DNA from: Flavobacteriales bacterium
GTDB lineage: Bacteria; Bacteroidota; Bacteroidia; UBA10329
Length of the DNA: 49,075 bases
Direction: 5' to 3'
Assembly (NCBI GenBank): GCA_020635535.1
Contig: JACJZP010000023.1
Coordinates: forward strand, 1 to 49,075
The translations under genes were made by a program, and so were the position numbers. Below are positions 7,844 to 16,590 of the stretch, in pieces (position 1 is the stretch's first letter; every line of letters begins with the position of its first letter). A model generated the notes under the pieces. The model was not told the origin of the DNA and made no database searches. It saw nothing but the letters and a program-made list of their open reading frames with translations.

Positions 7844-9677
7844 AAGCGAGAAAATCATTCTCGTTCTGATTCTGTTAGTTGCAGCCGCGCTTCGCATTTA
7901 CAATTTCTGGGATTTTTCGCTCTCCAACGATGAATTGAGTGCCTTAGCACGATTGAACTTCGGCTCGTTCCGAGACCTTATCATGGAAGGAGTCCGCATC
8001 GATGGTCATCCGCCAGCCGCGCAGGTCGTTCTCTGGTACATGACCAAATGGTTCGGAAACAGCGTTTTCGTAGTGCGATTGCCGTTTGTTCTGGCAGGAA
8101 TCGCCTCTGTCTATTTCATGTTCCGCGTAGCGAAAGAGTGGATCAGCACTTCAGCGGGTCTGCTCAGTTCGGCAACGTTCGCAACGCTCATCTTCCCTGT
8201 TCTTTACAGTAGAATTGCTCGACCATACGCGCTCGGAATGCTGTTCGCGCTGATGGCCGCTTTCTTCTGGATCAGAATCGTGAAGGAGAAACATAGCCTC
8301 GCTGATTATTTCCTTCTTGCGCTGAGTCTGGCCCTGTGTGCCTACTCGCATTATTTCGCTGCATTTGTGGCGGCCATGCTGGCCATTTCGGGAACGTTCC
8401 TCATCAAGGGAAGAAATCTCCGCAACTACCTGTTTGCCTTGGTCGGGTCTTTCATGTTGTTTCTTCCTTACATCCCGATCTTCTTGCACCAACTCAGTTT
8501 AGGCGGTGTAGGTCAATGGCTCGGAGTTCCGGAAAATGATTGGCTTTGGCGGCATATCGGCTACACTTTGAATGAATCGGTGTTTGTTCTCATTTTGGTT
8601 ACTGGAGCGGGTATTGCTGGATTCAGTCTTTTCAAAAGCAAGAAATCGTTTCTGGAAAACGGACTTCCATTACTGCTCTTCATTTCGCCATTTCTGATCG
8701 GTTTTGCTTACTCCAAATACATCAACCCGGTACTTCAGAACAGCACACTCCTTTTCTCGTTTCCCTTCCTCTTGATCTTCATCTTTTCGGGTTGGGAAGA
8801 CTCAAAAAAAGGGATTACCAAGGTTGTTTCGATTTTCCTGTTATTGAGCATTTCTTTGAGCACTGTTGCTGAAAAGAATTTCTTCCGCACCAACCATTTC
8901 GGAGTGTTCAAAGAACTTGCAACTTACGTTTCGGAGTGGAATTCCGAGACGAAAAACAATGCGGTTCTAATTGGAGACTACAATGCTCCATTCTACATCG
9001 ATTATTACTTGAACAAGCTTGATTCAACTCAGATGAGTTTGTACCGCGTAACGGATGAAAAGGGAATGGCTAAACTGAAGGCTATCATTGACACATCTAT
9101 GGCAGATTATCTCATTTACTCATGGTCAACGGTAAATCAAGCACCCGAGGTTGAGGACATCATCAGATTTCATTACCCAACTGAAGTGAAACGTGAAAAG
9201 TATTTCAACTCGGAAGTTGTGATGTTTGGAAAAGGCGAAAATCCTGATGCAGATGAAAGCTTTCAGTTCACCAAGACTGAAAAATGGAACCTGAATCCTG
9301 ACAAGATTTTTACTGACTCGTTGGGCTTCAATCGTATTGTTATTGACAGTGAAAGTCCTTATGGACCAACTTTCAGCGCTGATCTTGAGACCTTGAGAAG
9401 CGAAGGCGTCAACACCTTAGTCGTTCTGGTGGAAATCTCCCAGCTATCGGAATCAAGCGAAGTTCAAATGGTCTATGACCAATCCAATTCTTCAGGTGGC
9501 TACGCATGGGAATCGGATCAATTCTATCGGCAATTTTCAGAAGGCTCTCCAGAATGGGGTGTTTTCCATTATGACATCAGATATGATGTGGATACTTTGG
9601 GAACATTGAAGGTTTATCCTTGGTCGCCCAAAGGAGAGGTTTTGCAACTATCGAAAATGGAAATCATGTTCCGTTAG
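7836..9677 (+). CDS. GT39-type membrane glycosyltransferase with large soluble C-terminal part
   Basis: The N-terminal ~345 residues hold about ten hydrophobic segments typical of the ArnT/PMT-like GT-C fold. The first extracytoplasmic loop contains SNDELSAL, placing Asp-Glu where the catalytic acidic residue of the family sits, and RIDGHPPAAQVVLWYM. Members transfer sugars from polyprenyl-phosphate donors on the outer face of the inner membrane; acceptor unknown. Residues ~345-613 form a non-membrane region after the last helix (from about FFRTNHFGVFKEL), longer than in simple family members. The ATG overlaps the end of rlmB by 8 bases, and the stop codon overlaps that of the minus-strand phosphatase gene. 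Confidence 0.85.
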   Translation: MDRSEKIILVLILLVAAALRIYNFWDFSLSNDELSALARLNFGSFRDLIMEGVRIDGHPPAAQVVLWYMTKWFGNSVFVVRLPFVLAGIASVYFMFRVAKEWISTSAGLLSSATFATLIFPVLYSRIARPYALGMLFALMAAFFWIRIVKEKHSLADYFLLALSLALCAYSHYFAAFVAAMLAISGTFLIKGRNLRNYLFALVGSFMLFLPYIPIFLHQLSLGGVGQWLGVPENDWLWRHIGYTLNESVFVLILVTGAGIAGFSLFKSKKSFLENGLPLLLFISPFLIGFAYSKYINPVLQNSTLLFSFPFLLIFIFSGWEDSKKGITKVVSIFLLLSISLSTVAEKNFFRTNHFGVFKELATYVSEWNSETKNNAVLIGDYNAPFYIDYYLNKLDSTQMSLYRVTDEKGMAKLKAIIDTSMADYLIYSWSTVNQAPEVEDIIRFHYPTEVKREKYFNSEVVMFGKGENPDADESFQFTKTEKWNLNPDKIFTDSLGFNRIVIDSESPYGPTFSADLETLRSEGVNTLVVLVEISQLSESSEVQMVYDQSNSSGGYAWESDQFYRQFSEGSPEWGVFHYDIRYDVDTLGTLKVYPWSPKGEVLQLSKMEIMFR

Positions 9678-10663
9678 AGACGGAACCCGATCAGCAGAAC
9701 ATCATCAAGCTGTGGAAGATCGCCCTTCCAATCTTCAAAGCCTTGCTGAATCATTTTGAGCTGTTTGCGAGGACTAAGCTGATGGATCTTGAACAGTAAC
9801 GAACGGAAATTGTCGTACTTGAATTTCTTGCCCTGCGGGCCACCGAACTGATCAGGGTATCCATCTGAGAATATGTATACCTGATCTCCTTCTTTCAGAT
9901 CGAATGTGTGATTGGTAAAGAGCCTGAGTTCGTCTCCAAGTGGCAGACCAATTGGGAATTTATCCCCTTTGGTTTCCACCAAATTGCCATCCCTTATGAC
10001 GTAAAGCGGGTTATAGGCACCCGCGTACTCGATCTTCATGTTCTTATAATCAACGCTCACCAATGCTATATCCATTCCATCCTTAATACCCATGGTATCG
10101 TTGGTGGATGAAGCCTGACTTCTTAGCGTTGAACTCACTCCTCTATTGAGACTGTCTAAGATCAGAGATGGAGTTGTAAGACCTTCTTCGCGCACAGCCG
10201 CGTTCAAGGCATTGTTTCCAATAATTGACATGAATGCACCTGGCACGCCATGACCCGTACAATCTACGGCAGCAATCAAAACCTTATCATCAAATTCCTG
10301 TAACCAATAAAAGTCACCACTTACAATATCTCTCGGACGATGAAATACGAACGAATCTGGCAACGCACTTCTGAATCGGTCTTCAGATGGTAGAATAGCC
10401 TCTTGAATCAATCTGGCGTAATGAATACTACTTACCAGGTCCTCATTCTTTTCGTTAAGCTGCGCCAGAGCATACTGAACCTTATTCTTAGCCTGATTCA
10501 ACTCAATAGAACTGAGCTCAATGGCTCTTTGCATGAGTTGAAGATTCTCCTCATAATGATCATACGCCTCGCTTATAATACCCAAAAGGCCCTCCATCTC
10601 TTTCGTGATGGGGGCTCCTCTCAGGTACTTGCGTATCTGTCTATGAAGAAGTTTATTGTACAA
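9674..10663 (-). CDS. SpoIIE/PP2C-type serine phosphatase with N-terminal coiled coil
   Basis: The N-terminal ~85 residues are helical and probably coiled coil (ELSSIELNQAKNKVQYALAQ), without membrane segments or a recognisable PAS/GAF sensor. The phosphatase domain has the metal-binding acidic motifs: IVSGDFYW near 114-121, AAVDCTGHGVPGAFMS near 131-146, GMDIALVSVD near 197, FSDGYPDQFGG near 279-289, and LDDVLLIGF at the end. Such enzymes dephosphorylate serine/threonine proteins, often anti-sigma-factor antagonists; no such partner is in the window. The start is TTG at 10663, two bases after the FIST gene's stop; GAGG lies about 8 bases upstream as an unusual Shine-Dalgarno-like site, and no upstream in-frame ATG exists. 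A shorter start at Met23 is possible. Confidence 0.88.
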   Translation of the reverse strand: MYNKLLHRQIRKYLRGAPITKEMEGLLGIISEAYDHYEENLQLMQRAIELSSIELNQAKNKVQYALAQLNEKNEDLVSSIHYARLIQEAILPSEDRFRSALPDSFVFHRPRDIVSGDFYWLQEFDDKVLIAAVDCTGHGVPGAFMSIIGNNALNAAVREEGLTTPSLILDSLNRGVSSTLRSQASSTNDTMGIKDGMDIALVSVDYKNMKIEYAGAYNPLYVIRDGNLVETKGDKFPIGLPLGDELRLFTNHTFDLKEGDQVYIFSDGYPDQFGGPQGKKFKYDNFRSLLFKIHQLSPRKQLKMIQQGFEDWKGDLPQLDDVLLIGFRL

Positions 10664-10665
10664 CT

Positions 10666-11805
10666 CTATACCTCGGCAAAGGTGGTTATTGTCATTGTCT
10701 GGTTATGGAGTTCGCATCTGGCAGATTCCACAACTGGCGAAATCTCTCCATAGGAATAGAATCCTGTTATAGTGGCACCGTCTCCAAGCACGCTTTGTAC
10801 TGCTTCTACTTCTTCGTCAATTCGCTGACCAAGAATCAATTTACGTCCAACACAGCTTATGAGAACGGCCAATTTGTCTCCTGATGCTCCTCCTTTCTGA
10901 GTGGTGTGTTCGGCCGCAAGGTTGGCGCCTTCAATGAGCTTATCAAAGTTGGCTTTCATCAATCTTACGTAGCAGCCTTCTGGAATATCACCAGCAAACG
11001 TCATGCTGTTGTTGTCTTCATCCACGGCAAGAACCGTTCTTACAAGTGTATCAGAATCTTCATCGAACTTCAGACCCAATGGGAAGAGCAATGCCGAGCC
11101 AGGCAATTCAGCAGCCTTATCTCCAAGATACATCTTGTAAAGGTCAAGGGCAGATTCTCCATCTAACTCATATAGCACATTGCCTTCTGATCTGGTAACC
11201 AAACGCTCAGCTCCGAAATTGTCCCAACCTCCTACTGAACCGTAACCTACTTCAAGATTATCGCCATAAAAACCAACCGCAACGATCTGATTCTCTTTTG
11301 GTGCGGTATTCAGACCGACCAATGTCTTCTCAAAATTGGCAGCATCACCGGCCAAACCTCCCGTACAAGGAACCTCTTCGGCAAGCGTAGCATTGATTCC
11401 CTTAACAATCTCACTGCCATTCACATGCAAGCCATCAGAAAGCACAAACAAGTGAACCAGTTTGTCACCTTTCAATTCTTTGGCCAAGCGCACTCCTGCG
11501 TCAAAACTATCTTTTGCATCATTGATATTTAGCGAGGCGACCCTGAGTTCGGTCTTCTCAAAATCAACTGCTGTTACAGCAAGTGAATCATCATAAACGA
11601 GCTCTTCAACAATCTCTCCCGAAGTACTTCCAAGTATGATATTGGCTTTCGGATAGAAAGATCTTATCTCATCGAACTTAGAAGCATCCTCCAAAAGACT
11701 TCGTGAACCGAATACGAAAACCAGATCAGCTGAATCGCCCAGTCCAGACCCTTTTAGTTCTTGCCATCCACCCTCGGCTGTCCATTGCTTTTGTTCCGTT
11801 CTCAT
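10666..11805 (-). CDS. FIST domain signal-input protein
   Basis: The 379-residue soluble protein has the FIST N-terminal domain (DLVFVFGSRSLL, IILGSTSGEIVEE, KLVHLFVLSDGLHVNGSEIV, PCTGGLAGDAANFEKTLVGL) and the FIST C-terminal domain (GSALLFPLGLKFDEDSDTLV, CVGRKLILGQRIDEEVEAV, ITGFYSYGEISPV). FIST proteins are proposed sensors of small ligands that feed intracellular signalling. Its stop codon lies two bases before the start of the SpoIIE phosphatase gene, so the two form an operon and probably one pathway, with FIST as input and phosphatase as output (inference). A perfect palindrome lies about 115 bases upstream. Confidence 0.9.
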   Translation of the reverse strand: MRTEQKQWTAEGGWQELKGSGLGDSADLVFVFGSRSLLEDASKFDEIRSFYPKANIILGSTSGEIVEELVYDDSLAVTAVDFEKTELRVASLNINDAKDSFDAGVRLAKELKGDKLVHLFVLSDGLHVNGSEIVKGINATLAEEVPCTGGLAGDAANFEKTLVGLNTAPKENQIVAVGFYGDNLEVGYGSVGGWDNFGAERLVTRSEGNVLYELDGESALDLYKMYLGDKAAELPGSALLFPLGLKFDEDSDTLVRTVLAVDEDNNSMTFAGDIPEGCYVRLMKANFDKLIEGANLAAEHTTQKGGASGDKLAVLISCVGRKLILGQRIDEEVEAVQSVLGDGATITGFYSYGEISPVVESARCELHNQTMTITTFAEV

Positions 11806-11917
11806 TACTTACAGTTGTTAAAGTTATGGTGTGCAACGACCGCAACATGGCTTGGTTACAGTTTGAACCTTAAACAGAGAAAAAGCGCCAGAAATTGACC
11901 AATACGTAAAATTCATC

Positions 11918-11932
11918 TACGTGAATCACGTA
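11918..11932. promoter_or_regulatory. Perfect palindrome TACGTGA-A-TCACGTA upstream of the FIST operon
   Basis: Two 7-bp arms separated by one base. The single-base gap is too short for an RNA hairpin loop and there is no T-run, so a binding site for a dimeric regulator is more likely than a terminator. A second small palindrome, TACGTA, lies at 11903-11908. The gap separates the ubiD-like gene's end from the FIST start, both on the minus strand. Confidence 0.45.
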
Positions 11933-11957
11933 TTTTGAAGTGCTGATTTATGCAGAA

Positions 11958-13769
11958 TCAAATGATTCCGTGAAGCGATGAACCCTTGGTTCCGAGTTTA
12001 TCAACCTTGGCTTCTACATCAGGGTCAGCTATCAATAGAGGTGCATGATGAGGCTTGATACGTGCATCGAAAACAATAGGACCGGTACATCCCCAATGCT
12101 TGTTTTCGGTGAACTCCCCCACTCCATGAATATCATGTGAAGGGTTAGTCCGTGTAAATGTGACCCAGAGGAAATTATTAAGTGTTCTGGAAGTAAAATC
12201 GCTGTCATCAACCATTACGATCATCGGGAATCCTTCCAGCAACTGTTGCTGCTGCTCAAGCAAAGTACACAGGTTTTTGGCGTCAGCACCATCTGAGTAC
12301 TTTTCTGCTTGGATCGCCAATACGCCATCAAATACCACTTTGGGATTCTTAAATCCATCCGGAAGCGTCAGATCAGGAATTTCCGTTTCAAGGCTTCTTC
12401 TTTTTGGCCCAACTGCTGCAACCACCAACTTGGAACCGCCATTCAGATCCGTTCCGCTGTAATCCAGTGTATCGATTGTTGTTTTGGTTTGAAAATGGAG
12501 GTCTCTTTTAGGGTCTATCCGCTGAAGCAGGTATTTGAAGAATGCAGATTCTTCCTTGGCACTCGGACTGTTCTCTTCTTTGGCAATAATGAACAGGAAT
12601 TTGGCCAAGGACATCTGGTTGAACCCAAGAATGGCATTTGCAGTAGTGAGAATTTCTTGGGGTCTCTGCACTTCCAAATAAGGTGTATATCGTTCGCTAC
12701 CTACCGCCAACAATAAAGGATGAACCCCAGCCGCATCAACCGCATTCACTTCATGCAATCCAGGGATTGACTTCGGTACAATTGCCCCTGTTATTTCGTG
12801 AATAAGCGCACCAAAACTGGTATCTTCCTGAGGCGGCCTTCCAACAACCGTAAAGGCCCAAATTCCATTCTTTTTGGCCAATACCTTTTTCACTCTCATG
12901 AGTGGAAAATCGTGCTTGAGGCTGTAGTAGCCCAAGTGATCTCCAAACGGTCCTTCTGGTTTGTTTTCTTTTGGATAGACCTCTCCAAGAATCACGAAAT
13001 CGGCATCTGAAGAAATCGTGAAACTATCTTGATTGAAGTATCTGAAATTCCTACCGCCCAATGCCCCAGCAAAACTGACCTCGGGCAAACCTTCGGGCAA
13101 TGGCATAACCGCTGCAAAAGAATGAGATGGTGGTCCACCGACAAAAACAGCCACTTTAAGCGGTTGTCCGGCCTTATTGCTTTTGGTCTGATGCACTCCA
13201 ATACCTCTATGAAGCTGGTAATGAAGACCGACTTCCTGATTTTGGATGTAGTCATTTCCACCGAGCTGCACACGATACATTCCAAGATTGGAATTCAAAA
13301 TTCCAGGCTTGTCAAAGTCCTCCGTGTAGACCTGCGGAAGTGTCACAAAAGGGCCTCCATCCTGTGGCCAACACTTGATCTGAGGTAGGTCTGAAATAGA
13401 CACCTCATCAAACTTGGTCTGCCATTTAAACGGCAGTGCATCTATAGCTCCATCAAGAGCAGAAATTGCCCAACTCGGATGCTTCATCAGCAGCGATGGG
13501 TCAAACTTCAATTGAATAAGCCGCTTTACCCTTTCAAGAGAATCTCGAAAAATGAAACGACTGCGTTCTACAGAGCCGAAAAGATTGGATACGGCACGAT
13601 ACTTCGACCCTTTGACGTTCTCAAACAGCAGCGCAGGGCCATTATTCTCAAACACCCGAAGATGAATGGCGGCCATCTCCAGATTCGGATCCACTTGCTC
13701 GGTTACCCGAACCAAGTGTCCGTTCTTCTCAAGGTCGATAATGCAATGTTCAAGCGATCTGTATCCCAT
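11958..13769 (-). CDS. UbiD-family decarboxylase
   Basis: About 603 residues, in the size class of Bacteroidota UbiD homologues rather than the ~490-residue E. coli UbiD. Family segments include GYRSLEHCIIDLEKNGHL at the start, GGPPSHSFAAVMPLPEGLPE, PEGPFGDHLGYYSLKHDFP (the E-x(n)-E region that contacts prenylated FMN) and VGRPPQEDTSFGALIHE. The family uses prenyl-FMN to decarboxylate aromatic acids; a step in quinone synthesis is likely but unproven. No ubiX-type prenyltransferase, needed to make the cofactor, is in this window. The frame opens at a GTG six codons upstream, but the ATG at 13769 starts exactly at the family's usual MGY(R/K)SL. It diverges from the GT39-like gene across 47 bases. 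Confidence 0.88.
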   Translation of the reverse strand: MGYRSLEHCIIDLEKNGHLVRVTEQVDPNLEMAAIHLRVFENNGPALLFENVKGSKYRAVSNLFGSVERSRFIFRDSLERVKRLIQLKFDPSLLMKHPSWAISALDGAIDALPFKWQTKFDEVSISDLPQIKCWPQDGGPFVTLPQVYTEDFDKPGILNSNLGMYRVQLGGNDYIQNQEVGLHYQLHRGIGVHQTKSNKAGQPLKVAVFVGGPPSHSFAAVMPLPEGLPEVSFAGALGGRNFRYFNQDSFTISSDADFVILGEVYPKENKPEGPFGDHLGYYSLKHDFPLMRVKKVLAKKNGIWAFTVVGRPPQEDTSFGALIHEITGAIVPKSIPGLHEVNAVDAAGVHPLLLAVGSERYTPYLEVQRPQEILTTANAILGFNQMSLAKFLFIIAKEENSPSAKEESAFFKYLLQRIDPKRDLHFQTKTTIDTLDYSGTDLNGGSKLVVAAVGPKRRSLETEIPDLTLPDGFKNPKVVFDGVLAIQAEKYSDGADAKNLCTLLEQQQQLLEGFPMIVMVDDSDFTSRTLNNFLWVTFTRTNPSHDIHGVGEFTENKHWGCTGPIVFDARIKPHHAPLLIADPDVEAKVDKLGTKGSSLHGII

Positions 13770-13816
13770 CTGTGCGAAAATAACCACAAGCAGCGCGACT
13801 TGTTTAAATTCGCTCG

Positions 13817-15274
13817 ATGCTCATTTCAATCAGACCCAAATATGTTTTTGTCTCCATTCTGGTGCTTGAGGTTCTGCTTCATTGGAACATTTGGACGCGC
13901 GACATCATGGGCATTCATGCATGGAGACAGACCCAGACCATGTCTGTAGTTGAGAATTTTGCATTTGAGGATATGAACATTCTCAATCCACGAATCAATC
14001 CAAGGGGAGATGGCGATGGTATTTTCCGAATGGAATTTCCATTAATGCAGTGGGTCTTTGCATGGTTTTACCGTTGGTTCGGAGCTCATCTCACCATTGC
14101 AAGAGTTCTCACATTCATCATTTCGCTGTTCAGCGTTCTTGGCTTCTACAGACTTCTCAGGTGTTATGAGCTGTCGAGGTCCACAAGTGCTTTGGGTGCC
14201 TGGTGCTTTGCTTGGTCTCCATTGTTGTTCTACTATTCGGTCAATCCGTTGCCCGACAACTTGGCCTTATGCTTTGCCATTTGGAGTTTCGGGTTTTTGA
14301 AACGACATCAACAGAGCGGTTCTACCCGATCGGTTGCAGCATTTGCAATTCTGCTGGCATTGGCATCAGCGGTTAAATTGCCATTCATCCTGTTCGGAAC
14401 GGCTTATCTACCAATCCTATTTCGCAATCTTCAACGTCCAGCTCTAAAGGGTCTTTTGGTTCATCCATTGATCATTGTTGCCAATCTACTCCCAACTGCC
14501 GCTTGGTATATTTGGGTAATACCGCAATGGAAGAATACTGCCCTCATTGGTGGAATCAGTGCTGAAACTTCATTCAACTATCAGGAAGCAATTGAAAACA
14601 TTTGGGGTGTTTTCCATTCGCAGCTCCCAGAGCTCTTCATTAACTATGGTTCGGTGCTGTTCTTTCTTTTCGGAATTACGGTATTCTTCCAAACCAAGGG
14701 TCGACTCGATAAGTATGCTTCAGAATTGTTGGTTCTTGCTGCGGTCATTGCATTTTATCTGTATGAAGTGAATATGATAGGAATGGAACATGACTATTAT
14801 CTCTTTCCGTTCGTGCCGTTCATCTTTTTGATAGTAACCGCTGGTATGCATGCTGTACTTTCCAACAAGAGGGTTTGGCTTCAATACCTTGGCGTTCTTG
14901 GCTTGATCATTCTACCTGCCACAGCATATCTGCGGGCATTTCAACGGTGGACTCCCATGGGAAATCAAAAACCCTTAATGGCGAATAAGGAAGAGTTGAA
15001 ACTGCTTACTCCAAACGATGAGCTTGTTGTAGTTGGCAATGACGCCTCAACGCATGTTTACCTGTACCATCTGGGTAAAAAAGGCTGGACATTTGAGCAG
15101 AACTGGCTGAATGCTTCTCAACTGTCAGATTACATTGACAGAGGCGCAAAATACCTTTACTCAAACACCGATTTTGTGGAGCAAGAAGAAAGTATCAGCC
15201 AATTCCTTGGTGAACCGATTTTTCAGAAAGACGGAATTACCGTTTACCCGCTAAAGAAGCTTAGCGATTCTTGA
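13817..15274 (+). CDS. GT39/ArnT-like membrane glycosyltransferase
   Basis: A 485-residue protein with about ten hydrophobic segments. The first loop carries RDIMGIHAWRQTQTMSVVEN, the WRQ-containing loop typical of one branch of GT-C enzymes, followed by PLMQWVFAWFYRWFG and YYSVNPLPDNLALCFAIW. The last ~100 residues are soluble (NDELVVVGNDASTHVYLYHL). Transfer of a sugar from a lipid-linked donor at the outer face of the membrane is inferred. The ATG lies 47 bases from the divergent ubiD-like start. Its 3' end overlaps the convergent eno gene by 14 bases. Confidence 0.82.
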   Translation: MLISIRPKYVFVSILVLEVLLHWNIWTRDIMGIHAWRQTQTMSVVENFAFEDMNILNPRINPRGDGDGIFRMEFPLMQWVFAWFYRWFGAHLTIARVLTFIISLFSVLGFYRLLRCYELSRSTSALGAWCFAWSPLLFYYSVNPLPDNLALCFAIWSFGFLKRHQQSGSTRSVAAFAILLALASAVKLPFILFGTAYLPILFRNLQRPALKGLLVHPLIIVANLLPTAAWYIWVIPQWKNTALIGGISAETSFNYQEAIENIWGVFHSQLPELFINYGSVLFFLFGITVFFQTKGRLDKYASELLVLAAVIAFYLYEVNMIGMEHDYYLFPFVPFIFLIVTAGMHAVLSNKRVWLQYLGVLGLIILPATAYLRAFQRWTPMGNQKPLMANKEELKLLTPNDELVVVGNDASTHVYLYHLGKKGWTFEQNWLNASQLSDYIDRGAKYLYSNTDFVEQEESISQFLGEPIFQKDGITVYPLKKLSDS

Positions 15275-16556
15275 TAAACTTCATGGTTTTACCCAAGAAC
15301 TGTGCTTCGTCTCCAAGCAATTCCTCAATACGCAACAATTGATTGTACTTGGCAATACGGTCGGATCTTGAAGCTGAACCCGTTTTGATCTGACCTGTTC
15401 CAAGAGCAACTGCAAGGTCGGCAATGGTCACATCTTCCGTTTCACCAGAACGATGGCTCATCACAGAAGTGTATCTATTGGCAGTTGCCAATCGAACAGC
15501 ATCAATGGTTTCGGAAAGGGAACCGATCTGATTCACTTTTACAAGGATGGAGTTGGCAATACCATTCTCAATTCCTCGGCCAAGACGCTCAACATTCGTA
15601 ACAAATAGGTCATCACCAACCAATTGTACCTTGTCGCCAATAGTGTCTGTCAACTGCTTCCAACCGTCCCAATCATTCTCATCCAAACCATCTTCAATGG
15701 ACACGATCGGATACTTCTGCGTCCACTCTTTCCACATTGAAACCATGTCAGAATTACTCAGCTTTTCGCCTGATGATTTGTGCAAATGATAGACCTTTTC
15801 ATCTTTAAGATAGAACTCAGAAGAAGCCGCGTCCATTGCCATGAAAATATCCTCACCTGGTCGGTATCCTGCGTTCTCGATAGCTCTCAGAATAACTTCA
15901 ACGGCCTCATCGTTTGACTTCAGATTTGGAGCAAATCCACCTTCGTCTCCAACATTGGTCGAATAACCTTTGTCGTGGAGTACCTTCTTCAAATGATGGA
16001 ATACCTCTGTTCCCATTCGCAGACATTCTGAGAACGATTCTGCACCGGCTGGCATGATCATGAACTCCTGAAAGTCGATACTGTTATCGGCATGCGAACC
16101 ACCATTGATGATATTCATCATCGGTATTGGAAGTAGGTTGGAATTCACCCCTCCTACATAACGGAAAAGTGGCTGACCAGCTTCTTCAGCAGCCGCTTTA
16201 GCAACGGCCATCGAAACACCAAGAATAGCATTCGCACCAAGATTTCCCTTGTTCGGAGTTCCGTCCAAATCCATCATTCGCTTATCGATCAAATGCTGAT
16301 CGAACACGTATGCTCCTGCAATCGCCTCAGCAATGGGACCATTGACATTCTCAACCGCCTTCAATACTCCTTTTCCAAGGAACTTACCCTTGTCTCCATC
16401 GCGAAGTTCAACTGCCTCGTGCTCTCCTGTTGATGCTCCTGAAGGAACCGCAGCTCTTCCAAGTACACCATTCTGAGTGATGACATCGACCTCTACGGTC
16501 GGGTTTCCACGCGAATCCAAAATCTGGCGGGCACTAACTTTTGCGATGTAAGTCAT
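15261..16556 (-). CDS. eno: Enolase
   Basis: The glycolytic enzyme interconverts 2-phosphoglycerate and phosphoenolpyruvate with Mg2+. The 431-residue chain is full length and shows DSRGNPTVEVDV, the loop PSGASTGEHEAVELRDGD, SIEDGLDENDWDGW, the signature ILVKVNQIGSLSE and MSHRSGETEDVTIADLAV. The start lies 34 bases after the carA stop on the same strand, with no terminator between, so cotranscription with carA is likely. The two genes are metabolically unrelated. Confidence 0.97.
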   Translation of the reverse strand: MTYIAKVSARQILDSRGNPTVEVDVITQNGVLGRAAVPSGASTGEHEAVELRDGDKGKFLGKGVLKAVENVNGPIAEAIAGAYVFDQHLIDKRMMDLDGTPNKGNLGANAILGVSMAVAKAAAEEAGQPLFRYVGGVNSNLLPIPMMNIINGGSHADNSIDFQEFMIMPAGAESFSECLRMGTEVFHHLKKVLHDKGYSTNVGDEGGFAPNLKSNDEAVEVILRAIENAGYRPGEDIFMAMDAASSEFYLKDEKVYHLHKSSGEKLSNSDMVSMWKEWTQKYPIVSIEDGLDENDWDGWKQLTDTIGDKVQLVGDDLFVTNVERLGRGIENGIANSILVKVNQIGSLSETIDAVRLATANRYTSVMSHRSGETEDVTIADLAVALGTGQIKTGSASRSDRIAKYNQLLRIEELLGDEAQFLGKTMKFIKNR

Positions 16557-16590
16557 TGATAGGCAATTAGCGAATTAGATAATTACTTGA

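Noticed and set aside
11819..11845. TAACTTTA with a TTG upstream as a FIST promoter
   Set aside because: The spacing is 16 rather than 19 bases, and transcription would start within about 7 bases of the start codon.
13770..13787. GTG start for the UbiD-family gene six codons upstream
   Set aside because: The ATG at 13769 begins with the family's typical first residues.
13795..13816. TAAATTCG as a -7 box for the second GT39-like gene
   Set aside because: It ends four bases before the ATG, too close for a normal transcription start.
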